Shown here: positions 43,416 to 52,139 of the stretch, piece by piece
How positions within the stretch are numbered: the stretch's first letter is position 1
Layout of the letters: each line of letters begins with the position of its first letter
Assembly (NCBI GenBank): GCA_964450715.1
Contig: CAYVFC010000005.1
Location: forward strand, 43,573 to 107,572
Direction of reading: 5' to 3'
Length of the DNA: 64,000 nt
DNA from: CAYVFC01 sp964450715
GTDB taxonomy: Bacteria > Myxococcota_A > Polyangia > Polyangiales > JAFGIB01
The notes under the pieces: model-generated
Databases searched by the model: none
The model's input: only the letters and a program-made list of their open reading frames with translations
What the model was told of the DNA's origin: nothing
Position numbers and translations under genes: made by a program

Positions 43416-44924
43416 ATGAAAATCCTTCTCGTCAACCCGCCTTTTTATCGGTTGCACGATACATCGATGGTTCACTATCCGCCCGGTTCTTGCTCCATGG
43501 CCGCGAGTCTCGAGCAAGCCGGGTACGATTCGCTGGTATACAACGCGGATTGGAGCCCAGAGAAGAAAACCATTATCGGAAACATCAACCACCTCCGCAT
43601 CAAGGCCCTGGCCGAAACCAACCGGATGTTCCTCAAACGCCTGGAAGATCCGGGGGACCCCGTGTGGCGGGAGATGCGTAATTTTATCCAAGATTTCAAA
43701 CCCGATATAGTGGGGATTTCCGTATTCAACACGACGCTGCGCTCAGGACACATGACGGCGAGGATCGTCAGGGAGCTTTTCCCCGAGGCCTTGACCTTCC
43801 TGGAGGGCAGCCAGAACCGAGGGTTCCATTGTGCCATCGATCCGGCGCCGGTCGCCGACTACTCGGTCATCGACGCGGCGGTGAGAAAGGAACCCGAGAT
43901 TACGGTAGTAGAGCTGGTAGAGGCCGTCCGTGCCGGCAAGAGAGATTTCTCGGACATACTCGGCTTGAGCTGGAGGAACGGAGGTGAGGTGACCCACAAT
44001 CCCGACCGGCCCTTCGTCGAGGATCTCGACCTTCTCCCCTGGCCGGCTCGCCACAAGATGTGGCGGGTCGAGGAGATGCCTCCCAAGGCCCATCTCAGCA
44101 TCTACGGGTCCCGCGGTTGCCCCTTCAAGTGCAAGTACTGCGGCGGCCACAACAGCTGGGGATATCGGGCCCGCCTGCGCTCGGCGAAGCACATGGTGGA
44201 CGAGATCGAGCACGTATCGAAGACCTACGGAACGCGTTACTACTACCTCTGCGACGATATCCTGTTTATAAACAAGCAACGTACCCTCGGCTTCTGCGAG
44301 GAGCTCAAAAGTCGACGACTCGATGTCTACTGGTCGGGCCAGACCCGGGCAGAGATCGTAGATGACGAGCGCCTGGCTGCCATGAAGGGGGCCGGGGGAC
44401 AGAGTCTTTCGATTGGCGTGGAAAGCGGCAGCCAGCGGATTCTCGATCTGGTCAACAAGGGCAACACCGTGGACGACGTACGCCGGTGTGCCCGCCTGAT
44501 CGAGAAGCACGGGCTTCGCATGAGCGCCTTTTGTATGCTCGGCCTGCCGGAGGAGACACCGGAGGAGATCCGGGCGACCGTGAAACTCGTCAAGGAGATC
44601 GATCCGTTTGTATGTTTTCCGTATCTGGCCACACCGGCGATTGGTACCGAGCTCTACGAGATGGTGCGGGACCAGTCGGGTGACATCCCCTTCGAAAACG
44701 TGAATTACGCGGATCCGACGCATACCGTGAGCAAGTCCCTCGCCGAAGAGGAAAAGGCCCGCATAATCGAGGAGGCAATGGTCGAGCTGGCCAGGCTAAA
44801 CAAATTGAAGATGGCCATGGACGTATTCAAGCGTCCGCGGTTCTGGTGGGCATATATACGGGATACCGGTTCGCTTCGCCGTCCTTCCCATATGCTCGAC
44901 TATATTCGCGACTATTTTTCCTGA
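43416..44924 (+). CDS. B12-binding radical SAM protein 1
   Basis: 502 aa. N-terminal B12-binding-like domain (KILLVNPPFYRLHD, PDIVGISVFNT), then a radical SAM core with the cluster motif CPFKCKYC near residue 236, the GGE-type loop replaced by CDDILF, and GVESGSQRILDLVNKG and SAFCMLGLPEETPEEI typical of this superfamily. Such enzymes carry out difficult methylations or rearrangements. Start is ATG 43416 (MKILLVNPP). It precedes a second radical SAM gene by 8 bases. Substrate unknown; the glycosyltransferase context suggests envelope lipid or glycan modification. Confidence 0.9.
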   Translation: MKILLVNPPFYRLHDTSMVHYPPGSCSMAASLEQAGYDSLVYNADWSPEKKTIIGNINHLRIKALAETNRMFLKRLEDPGDPVWREMRNFIQDFKPDIVGISVFNTTLRSGHMTARIVRELFPEALTFLEGSQNRGFHCAIDPAPVADYSVIDAAVRKEPEITVVELVEAVRAGKRDFSDILGLSWRNGGEVTHNPDRPFVEDLDLLPWPARHKMWRVEEMPPKAHLSIYGSRGCPFKCKYCGGHNSWGYRARLRSAKHMVDEIEHVSKTYGTRYYYLCDDILFINKQRTLGFCEELKSRRLDVYWSGQTRAEIVDDERLAAMKGAGGQSLSIGVESGSQRILDLVNKGNTVDDVRRCARLIEKHGLRMSAFCMLGLPEETPEEIRATVKLVKEIDPFVCFPYLATPAIGTELYEMVRDQSGDIPFENVNYADPTHTVSKSLAEEEKARIIEEAMVELARLNKLKMAMDVFKRPRFWWAYIRDTGSLRRPSHMLDYIRDYFS

Positions 44925-44931
44925 GTCGATC

Positions 44932-46362
44932 GTGCGGGTTCTTCTTATCGCTCCCGGGGAGTTCCGCGAACAAAGCGGGGAGTTTTTCTCGTTCTATGCG
45001 AACCTGAAGAGGCTCCGCGTGCTTCCGTCGCTCGGACTCGGCTATCTTTCGGCCGTATTGAAACGCGAGGGATTCGATGTCCAGGTTCTCGATGCGAACG
45101 CGGAGAACCTGTCGAGGGAGGATTTTCTGCGCCGCGTTGCCGGCTACGGTCCGGAAGTGGTCGGGGTCACTTCAACGACGCCCTTTTTCGATATGGCCGC
45201 CAGGGCCTGCGGCGCGGTGAAATCCCTCAATCGGGACCTTCCGGTCGTACTGGGCGGTCCCCACGTGACGGTCATGAAGCGGGACGCGATGTTGCTCGAT
45301 TCAGTCGACTACGGCGTGATCGGAGAGGGCGAGATCACGTTCGTAGAGCTGCTCCGATCGCTTCAGAAGGGTGCGACTCCGGGCGACGTTCCGAATGTCA
45401 TGTACAAACCGGACGGCGAGATCGTGGTAAACGAGCTGATCGATCGTCGGTTGGACATCGACGCGCTGCCGATGCCGGATCGCGCGGGTCTTCCGCTGGA
45501 CCGCTACTTTGACGCGCTCTCTCTGAACCGTCGCGTGATGAGCATGATGACTTCGCGAGGGTGCCCTTACCGTTGTCTGTTCTGCGAAGACGATGTCCGA
45601 GGCGGGACGTATCGCAAACGGTCCGACGAGCTCGTTCTGGAAGAGATCCGCCATATCGTGACGGAGCTGGGATTTAGGGAAATCGTCTTCTATGATGACA
45701 CGTTTACCGCCGATATGAGGCGCACCGAGAGGATCTGTCGGGCGATTCTTCAGTCCGATTTCGAGCTGTCGTGGGCATGCCGTACTCGGGTCGACCGCGT
45801 GAGTCCCGATCTATTGGAGTTGATGAAGCAAGCGGGGTGTCACCGGATCTCTTTCGGCGTGGAGGCGGCTTCGCAGCGGGTGAGGGAGATCCTCCGTAAG
45901 GGCATTACCGACGAGCAGATCCGAAACGCTTTCGACTGGGCGCGGCGAGTCGGCATCAGGACCATCGGCTATTTTATGATCGGTACCCCGGGGGAGACCC
46001 GCGAAGAGATTCTCGAGACGATCGACTACGCGGGGAAGATCGGTCCCGACATTGCCCATTTCTGTATCACGGTTCCCTATCCCGGTACCGACCTCTACCG
46101 GCTCGGGGTTTCGGAGGGATACGTTCCCGAGGAGTACTGGGAGAATTACCTCCGGGGGGGGGGGATCGAAAAGCAGGCGATACCATATTTCACATCCAGA
46201 GAATATAGCAGGCAAGATCTGGACGATTTGCTGAAGCGCGCCTACCGTACCTTTTACTCGAGACCGGGGTACATCATAGATCGGTTCAAGGGCCTCGGAT
46301 CGGTAAAGGATCTGGTATGGCACGCTAAGTTGATGAGGGAGCTTGTTCTCCTCGCCATGTGA
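44932..46362 (+). CDS. B12-binding radical SAM protein 2
   Basis: 476 aa starting at GTG 44932, seven bases after the preceding stop. B12-binding domain with LPSLGLGYLSAVLKREGF, VLGGPHVTV and VIGEGEITF; radical SAM core with MMTSRGCPYRCLFCEDDV, FYDDTFT, ISFGVEAASQRVREILRKG and MIGTPGETREEI. This resembles the cobalamin-dependent family that includes BchE-like enzymes. It is in the same operon as radical SAM protein 1 and a glycosyltransferase. A run of eight G (46153-46162 region) within the gene is a possible slippage site but the frame is intact here. Confidence 0.9.
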   Translation: MRVLLIAPGEFREQSGEFFSFYANLKRLRVLPSLGLGYLSAVLKREGFDVQVLDANAENLSREDFLRRVAGYGPEVVGVTSTTPFFDMAARACGAVKSLNRDLPVVLGGPHVTVMKRDAMLLDSVDYGVIGEGEITFVELLRSLQKGATPGDVPNVMYKPDGEIVVNELIDRRLDIDALPMPDRAGLPLDRYFDALSLNRRVMSMMTSRGCPYRCLFCEDDVRGGTYRKRSDELVLEEIRHIVTELGFREIVFYDDTFTADMRRTERICRAILQSDFELSWACRTRVDRVSPDLLELMKQAGCHRISFGVEAASQRVREILRKGITDEQIRNAFDWARRVGIRTIGYFMIGTPGETREEILETIDYAGKIGPDIAHFCITVPYPGTDLYRLGVSEGYVPEEYWENYLRGGGIEKQAIPYFTSREYSRQDLDDLLKRAYRTFYSRPGYIIDRFKGLGSVKDLVWHAKLMRELVLLAM

Positions 46363-46381
46363 TGTATCGCCGGGTGATTCG

Positions 46382-47446
46382 ATGCCAGCGCGTACTTTGA
46401 TATCTGTCGTTATCGCCGCGGGAAGGAGGAGCGTCCGGGAGACGCTACGCTCGCTTCACGAGCAGGACCTTCCCGAGGACCGATACGAGGTGATCGTGGT
46501 GTCCGAGCACGATTCCTTGGAATTGTACCCACCGTTGACGGTGGAGTTGGTTGGCGCTCGAAGTACGAACCCCGCGTACAAGAGAAACCTGGGGGTCGCC
46601 AAAGCGCGCGGCGAGATCCTGGCCTTTCTGGACGATGACGCCTTTGCTCCTCCCGAGTGGCTTTCACGGGCCATTGCCCTGCTGGAGGAGCATCCCGCTG
46701 CGGCGGGACTGGGAGGGCCAAATCTGATCCCTCCGGCGTCCGGCTGGCGGGAGCGCGTGACGGACGCTCTTTTGACGCTTCCCGTCTTCGGTTCTGGTAA
46801 TCCGTCCTACGGTCGCAGTACCGTCGTACGAAATGCGCATATGGGGGATATACATTTGGTGAATATGTTTGTCCGTCGGGAAGTATATGAATCGGTCGGG
46901 GGGCTGAACGAGTCGATCGGGTATGGGGGAGAGGATACCGAGCTTATATACTTGGTACAGAAACGACTAGGCCGTTATTTTATCTACACCTCAGATTTAT
47001 TCGTCTATCACTATCGCAGGCCTTTCGGGCCGGCCTACCTGAAGCAGCGTTTCAAGCTTCGCACCAATACGGGCTTGCTGGGAGTCACGCTACCGGGGCT
47101 ATACGCCCGGAAAACATCCTTTTGGTCGCTCGTTTTCGCTCCGCTCTTCTTCTTGGCTCTGGCCGCATTTCGTCCGTTTTGGGCGCTTGCCATCATCACC
47201 GCCTATGCCGCCTTGGTTCTGGGATTGAGCCTGACCAGCGCGCCGTCGGTCGCGCCGCTCGTGCTTCTCGGTGCGCCGTTTCACCACGGTACCTACGCTG
47301 CCGGTCTATACTGGGGCATCGTTACGGCGATCCTGCGTCCGGGCAGAAGGAGGGAGATCCGAGAACGCAGGCGGCTTTACGCTGAAGAGACGCCACCGCC
47401 CCCGTCCGGTTCCGCTGACCTCGCCGGCGCTAACCCCGACGGATGA
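46382..47446 (+). CDS. Family 2 glycosyltransferase with C-terminal membrane region
   Basis: 354 aa from ATG 46382. GT-A fold with SVVIAAGRRSVRETLRSLHEQ, YEVIVVSEHD, AYKRNLGVAKARGEILAFLDDDAFAP (DDD metal motif), and the later GYGGEDTELIYLVQKR acceptor-side motif. Three hydrophobic segments lie at about 240-325. It probably elongates a lipid-linked or envelope glycan. Follows the radical SAM pair by 19 bases, and its 3' end overlaps the convergent radical SAM gene by 17 bp. Confidence 0.88.
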   Translation: MPARTLISVVIAAGRRSVRETLRSLHEQDLPEDRYEVIVVSEHDSLELYPPLTVELVGARSTNPAYKRNLGVAKARGEILAFLDDDAFAPPEWLSRAIALLEEHPAAAGLGGPNLIPPASGWRERVTDALLTLPVFGSGNPSYGRSTVVRNAHMGDIHLVNMFVRREVYESVGGLNESIGYGGEDTELIYLVQKRLGRYFIYTSDLFVYHYRRPFGPAYLKQRFKLRTNTGLLGVTLPGLYARKTSFWSLVFAPLFFLALAAFRPFWALAIITAYAALVLGLSLTSAPSVAPLVLLGAPFHHGTYAAGLYWGIVTAILRPGRRREIRERRRLYAEETPPPPSGSADLAGANPDG

Positions 47447-48827
47447 TGTCCCAGTAAGCGCCGCGAGCGCCGGCGGCAATGGCTCGGTCGAGGCGGTCGT
47501 CTCCCACGTAGTTGTAGTTCTGCCGCTCGCCGTCGCGGGCCAGCAGCAAGAAGCGCCGATCGTCGCCCAGGATCTGAAGGATGGCGCCGGTGGGATCCGC
47601 TCCCAGGGAGGGCGAGAAATGGAAGCGGGGTTCCAGCAGACCGTCTGGGTTGCATTCCGTATCCCCCTGTTTTGCCAGCTGCTCGCAGAGCGGCGTTCCG
47701 GGGTAAACCCGCATCCCCTCGGCCACGCCCACCAGCGGCAGGTCCAGCCGCCGGCAAGCCTCGGCGCTGGCCCGTAGGGTCTCTTCGGTCTCCCCGATGC
47801 CCCCCAGCAGCAGATCGAAGAAAAAGTTGATCCCGGTATCTCGCAGCACCCGGAGCAGCTCCTGGACGTCGGCGAGCCGGTGCCTGCGGCCGAGCCGCTG
47901 CAGTTGCGCGTCGCACAGAGAGTCGACTCCGAAATTCACCCCCGCGCACCCGGCGGCGCGCATCAATCCGGCCAGCTCGGCGTCGAAGGGAAGGGGGGCA
48001 CAATAGGCGTACCAGTGGAGTTTTCCTTCGAGCCGGGCCTCCAGTATGGCGCGGCACACCTGCTTGGCGTGGTCGAGCGGCAGGTTGAACTCACTATCGC
48101 AGAGATGGAACCAGCAAACCTCCTGCTCGACCAGGTTGGCCATCTCGCCCACTACCGTTTCGGGGGGCCGCAAGCGCAGCTGTTTGCCCTTGGCCAGGGG
48201 GTCGGCGCAATAGATGCACGCCTCCGCGCAGCCCCGCTTGGTCTCGATTCCCACCATGGCGCCCTCGGCCTGATAGCGGAAGTTGTCGAAGAGCCTGCGC
48301 GGAGGCGTCGGCAGGAATCCGAGACCCACCGGCGACCGGGGGTTGCACCTCACCTCCTGCCCCTGTCGGAAGACGAGGTTGGGGAGATCGGACGGGTCGC
48401 CCCCGCTCTTTAAACAGAGCGCCAACCGCAGCGCGGCGTCCTCCCCGTCGCCGGCGATCCCCAGGTCGGCTCCGCTGGCCTGGAGGATGGCGGCTGGTGC
48501 GATGGAGAAGCCGACGCCGCCCAGGACCACGGGCGAGGCGGTGTGCCGCCTGATCTCGGCGACGAGCTGCTCGAGCCAGGGGAGAAATCGGGTCCGCGTC
48601 ACCGAGGAGCAGTCGTCCAGGTTGCGGAACCCGATCCCCACCGCCAGCGGATCGGTGCCGGAAAGGGCCCGGGAAAGTGCCGCTCGCCACTCGGGTTCCC
48701 AGGACAGGTCCACGACCTGCACCGGCACGTCTTTCTGTAAAAGATGCTCGCCTACGTACTCGAGTCCGAGCGGATTCACGGGGGGGCGGACGGTGTTGCC
48801 GTTGACCAGGATGAAGGCGCGATCCAT
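47430..48827 (-). CDS. B12-binding radical SAM protein 3
   Basis: 465 aa on the opposite strand from the other two. N-terminal domain with NPLGLEYVGEHLLQK and VVLGGVGFSIAPAAIL, then the radical SAM cluster motif KRGCAEACIYCADPLA, WFHLCDSEFNLP, CAGVNFGVDSLCDAQLQ and DLLLGGIGETEET. Some homologues act in tRNA or natural-product chemistry, but no specific assignment is possible. It overlaps the glycosyltransferase gene tail-to-tail by 17 bp and is divergent from the GAF gene. Linkage suggests a shared envelope-related role, which is inference. Confidence 0.87.
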   Translation of the reverse strand: MDRAFILVNGNTVRPPVNPLGLEYVGEHLLQKDVPVQVVDLSWEPEWRAALSRALSGTDPLAVGIGFRNLDDCSSVTRTRFLPWLEQLVAEIRRHTASPVVLGGVGFSIAPAAILQASGADLGIAGDGEDAALRLALCLKSGGDPSDLPNLVFRQGQEVRCNPRSPVGLGFLPTPPRRLFDNFRYQAEGAMVGIETKRGCAEACIYCADPLAKGKQLRLRPPETVVGEMANLVEQEVCWFHLCDSEFNLPLDHAKQVCRAILEARLEGKLHWYAYCAPLPFDAELAGLMRAAGCAGVNFGVDSLCDAQLQRLGRRHRLADVQELLRVLRDTGINFFFDLLLGGIGETEETLRASAEACRRLDLPLVGVAEGMRVYPGTPLCEQLAKQGDTECNPDGLLEPRFHFSPSLGADPTGAILQILGDDRRFLLLARDGERQNYNYVGDDRLDRAIAAGARGAYWDIIRRG

Positions 48828-48874
48828 TGTCGTTTCTCCCGTGTCGGTTATACGAGGCCGTTTCGGCGAGGCAA

Positions 48875-49657
48875 ATGGCCCCGGGGCCGTTCGAGAGCAC
48901 GGCTCCGTTTGACAGCACCGCGAGCCAGCGTATTCTATTCGTCGTGATAGACGACGGAAGACACCCAGGGCGCCTGCAACAGCTCCTGCGCAAGAGCCAA
49001 ACCATGGCCGAGGAGCTGGTGAAGGAAAACGAGCGGCTCAGGATGCGCGTGATCGCGCTGGAGGAGCAGTGCCGGGCAGCGGAGTTCGAGCTGGAGGGGC
49101 TGCGCGACCGCACCGAGGAGGTCTCGCCTCGCAGCGCGGCGGTTATCGAGGAGCTGCGCTCCATCGAGGAGGAGCTCAATACACTGGCGAATCTGCATAC
49201 CGCCAACTGGCAGCTCCACCTGCAGCTGGCGCTGGCGCGGGTGCTGGATGCCATCGTCGAGATATGCGTGAACCTGGTCGGTACCGACAAGGTATCGATC
49301 TACATGGTCGACGAGGCGAAACGGAAGCTGATCCCGGTGCGAGCGTACAACAGCGACGCCGCCGTACTCTTTGTCGACGAGAGCGATGTCGGCAACGTGG
49401 TGAAGAGCGGCGCGGTCGAGGTGCGGGAGCAGGGCGACCCCGTGGCGGTCGTACCGTTGTCATACGAGGAACGCGTGGTGGGGGCGGTGGTGATCCACCA
49501 CCTGCTCGTGCAGAAAAACGGCCTGCAGAGTCTGGATCACGAGCTGTTCGAGCTGATCAAGAAACAGGGGGCGACCGCGCTGTACGGGGCCTACCTGGCC
49601 GACGTTTCGCCGCGCACGGTCGACGAAGAAGCGGTGCGCAAGGCGCTTTCCGGGTAA
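48875..49657 (+). CDS. Coiled-coil GAF-domain protein
   Basis: About 260 aa from ATG 48875 (GAGG upstream); GTG 48944 is a plausible alternative because the family-like part begins GRLQQLLRKSQ. A heptad-rich coiled coil of about 70 residues (EELVKENERLRMRVIALEEQ) is followed by a GAF domain (AIVEICVNLVGTDKVSIYMVDE, PVRAYNSD, VVPLSYEERVVGAVVIHHLL). No output domain. It could be a cytosolic sensor or a partner of a two-component system. Divergent from radical SAM gene 3 and followed by the sirtuin gene after 63 bp. Confidence 0.8.
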   Translation: MAPGPFESTAPFDSTASQRILFVVIDDGRHPGRLQQLLRKSQTMAEELVKENERLRMRVIALEEQCRAAEFELEGLRDRTEEVSPRSAAVIEELRSIEEELNTLANLHTANWQLHLQLALARVLDAIVEICVNLVGTDKVSIYMVDEAKRKLIPVRAYNSDAAVLFVDESDVGNVVKSGAVEVREQGDPVAVVPLSYEERVVGAVVIHHLLVQKNGLQSLDHELFELIKKQGATALYGAYLADVSPRTVDEEAVRKALSG

Positions 49658-49720
49658 CCACCCAGCGGGCTCCGGATGCGGGGGATGCCCCCGTAGCCAT
49701 CCCGTACCGGCTGGTCTATT

Positions 49721-50602
49721 ATGGCGGGCCGGGTCGTTCCGCGAACAAGAGGAGAGAGGGCCATCGAAGAGCTCATCGAACGCGCGGCTGTCGACCTCGC
49801 GCGGTCCCGCCACGCGCTGGCTTTGACCGGGGCGGGGATGTCGACCGAGTCGGGGATCCGGGACTTCCGCGGGCCCGACGGCCTCTGGACCCGGGATCCA
49901 GAGGCCGAGAAGCGGGCCTTCGAAGCCTACGCCCGTTTCACCAGCGATCCGGGTGGGTTCTGGGAGGATACCCTGACTCGACCGCCCGCCTGGATCGAGC
50001 ACATCGAGACCTCGCAGCCCAACGCGGGCCATCTGGCCCTGCAGCAGCTGGAGGAGATGGGGATCCTCAAGCACACCATCACCCAAAACATCGACGCGCT
50101 GCACGAGAAGGCGGGTACCCGGAACCTGCTGGAGTACCACGGTAACCTCTTCAAGCTGCGCTGCCCGGGCTGTTCGGTCCGCTACACGCGGCAGGACTAT
50201 GACCTGGCGCGCCTGCTCGAGAACGGCGCCTTGCCGCCGCGCTGTAAGTCGTGCGGCGGGGCGGTCAAACCGGATGTGGTCTACTTCGGCGAGCCCATCC
50301 CCATGGACGTGGCCGAACAGAGCATGCTCGAGGCGCTGACCGCCGACGTGATGCTGGTCTGCGGCACCTCGGCCACGGTCTATCCCTTTGCCAACCTGCC
50401 CCGCCTGGCGGGGCGCGCGGTCGACATCGCCCAGGGCGGGGTGGTCTTTGCCGATTCCGGTAAACCCCGCGCCACCGTGATTGAGGTCAACGCCGAGCCC
50501 ACGCCGCTCACCGAGGAGGGGGTATCCAGCTACCTGATCCAGGGCAAGACGGGGGAGATCCTTCCGCGCATCGTGGAAGCGGTCAGGAAGAAGTGTTCGT
50601 AG
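49721..50602 (+). CDS. Sir2-family NAD-dependent protein deacylase
   Basis: 293 aa. NAD-binding motif ALTGAGMSTESGIRDFRGPDG (GAGxSxxSGIxxFR), catalytic TQNIDALHEKAG and EYHGN with the acid-base His, and a zinc site from CPGC and CKSCGG. Then GEPIPMD and LVCGTSATVYP. The IVYFGE-type loop is VVYFGE. Deacetylates or desuccinylates protein lysines using NAD+. The start ATG 49721 lacks a clear binding site, so the true start may differ by a few codons. It is followed by argH after 28 bp but without an obvious metabolic link. Confidence 0.93.
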   Translation: MAGRVVPRTRGERAIEELIERAAVDLARSRHALALTGAGMSTESGIRDFRGPDGLWTRDPEAEKRAFEAYARFTSDPGGFWEDTLTRPPAWIEHIETSQPNAGHLALQQLEEMGILKHTITQNIDALHEKAGTRNLLEYHGNLFKLRCPGCSVRYTRQDYDLARLLENGALPPRCKSCGGAVKPDVVYFGEPIPMDVAEQSMLEALTADVMLVCGTSATVYPFANLPRLAGRAVDIAQGGVVFADSGKPRATVIEVNAEPTPLTEEGVSSYLIQGKTGEILPRIVEAVRKKCS

Positions 50603-50630
50603 TTTATATCGTCATCCGGAAGGAGCTGTC

Positions 50631-52070
50631 ATGACCGACAAGGCATGGGGAGGGCGATTTGAGCAGGAGCTGAACCGGAAGGCGGCCGAGTTCAGCTGTA
50701 GCGTGGAGGTGGACCGGCGCCTGGCCGGGCAGGACATCAAGGGTTCGATCGCTCACGCGCGTATGCTGGGCCAGAGGGGGGTGCTCTCGCCGGACGAGGT
50801 GGCGAAGATCACGGCGGGCCTGGAGCGGATCGCCGCCGAGATTGCCTCCGGTGATTTCGCCTGGGACGACTCCCGGGAAGACGTGCACATGAACGTGGAG
50901 GCGACGCTTACGGAGCGTATCGGAGAGGCGGGCGCCAAGCTGCATACCGCGCGCAGCCGCAACGACCAGGTGGCGACCGACATGAAGATGTGGACCCGGC
51001 AGGCCTGCCGGGAGACGGCTGCGCGCATCGACCGCTTGCTGGCGGTGCTGGCGGTTAGGGCCGGCCAGCGCCTGGACCTGCTTCTACCGGGTTACACCCA
51101 CCTACAGCGGGCGCAGCCGGTACGGTTGGCGCACCACCTGCTGGCCTGGTGCGAGATGCTCGGGCGCGACCGCGCGCGCTTGCTGGACGCCGCCGCCCGC
51201 ATGAACCTGTCGCCGCTGGGTTCCGGGGCGCTGGCCGCCACCAGCTTCGACATCGATCGCGAGGCCACGGCCCGTGAGCTGGGCTTCGAGGGCGTAACCC
51301 GTAACAGCATGGACGCGGTGGCGGACCGGGACTTCTCGCTAGAGTCGGTCTCGGCGCTCGCCATCTGCGCCGTGCACCTGAGCCGGATCTGCGAAGAGCT
51401 GGTGTTGTGGAGCAGCCAGGAGTTCGGCTTCCTGCGCATGAGCGACGCCTTCACCACCGGCTCCTCCATGATGCCGCAGAAGCGCAATCCGGACATGGCG
51501 GAGCTCATCCGCGGAAAGAGCGGACGCGTGGTGGGTGACCTGGTATCGCTGCTGGTGATGCTCAAGGGGCTGCCGCTCAGCTACAACCGCGACATGCAGG
51601 AGGACAAGCCGCCCGTCTTCGACGCCTTCGACACCGTCGATGACAGCCTGGAAGTGCTCGCCGGCTCGCTGGCCGGCGCCCGTTTCGACGGTGCTCGCAT
51701 GCGGGCGGCCCTGCAAGAGGGGTTCATGGAGGCGACCGAGCTGGCCGACTACCTGGCGACGCGTGGGGTGCCGTTTCGCCAGGCGCATCGTGTGGTCGGC
51801 GGTCTGGTCCGGCGGGCCGCCGAGAGCGGCAAGCGGCTTGCCGACCTGACCCTGGACGAGCTAAAAGCCGAGCATCCCGCCTTCGAGGAGGAGGTGTTCC
51901 GGGCGCTCGATCTCGACGCCGCGGTGGAGCGCCGCTCGGTGGTGGGCGGTCCGGCCCGCGCCGCGGTGGCATCCGAGGTCGCGGCCCTGAAGAGGCGCCT
52001 CGCCGAGCGGGGCGTCGAGGTGGAGAAGGTCGCAGCCGAGTACGGAATCGGTACCGGCGATAGAGGTTGA
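50631..52070 (+). CDS. argH: Argininosuccinate lyase
   Basis: 479 aa tetrameric enzyme splitting argininosuccinate into arginine and fumarate, last step of arginine synthesis. Signatures: WGGRFEQELN at the N-terminus, EDVHMNVEATLTERIG, HTARSRNDQVATD, YTHLQRAQPVRLAHHLLAW and the superfamily loop GSSMMPQKRNPDMAELIRG with the mobile catalytic Ser. ATG 50631 has GGAG upstream. Followed by a hairpin and lysA, so both amino-acid genes may be co-transcribed. Confidence 0.96.
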   Translation: MTDKAWGGRFEQELNRKAAEFSCSVEVDRRLAGQDIKGSIAHARMLGQRGVLSPDEVAKITAGLERIAAEIASGDFAWDDSREDVHMNVEATLTERIGEAGAKLHTARSRNDQVATDMKMWTRQACRETAARIDRLLAVLAVRAGQRLDLLLPGYTHLQRAQPVRLAHHLLAWCEMLGRDRARLLDAAARMNLSPLGSGALAATSFDIDREATARELGFEGVTRNSMDAVADRDFSLESVSALAICAVHLSRICEELVLWSSQEFGFLRMSDAFTTGSSMMPQKRNPDMAELIRGKSGRVVGDLVSLLVMLKGLPLSYNRDMQEDKPPVFDAFDTVDDSLEVLAGSLAGARFDGARMRAALQEGFMEATELADYLATRGVPFRQAHRVVGGLVRRAAESGKRLADLTLDELKAEHPAFEEEVFRALDLDAAVERRSVVGGPARAAVASEVAALKRRLAERGVEVEKVAAEYGIGTGDRG

Positions 52071-52080
52071 GAAGAGGTTC

Positions 52081-52115
52081 GCGTCGGCCGCGTTCGGGCT
52101 GGATTCGGCCGACGC
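52081..52115 (+). terminator. Hairpin between argH and lysA
   Basis: GCGTCGGCCG (52081-52090) and CGGCCGACGC (52106-52115) form a perfect 10-bp stem with a 15-base loop. There is no T-run, so it may attenuate or stabilise mRNA rather than terminate. Confidence 0.4.
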
Positions 52116-52139
52116 CCGGCGAGAACGTGGAGCATGAGC

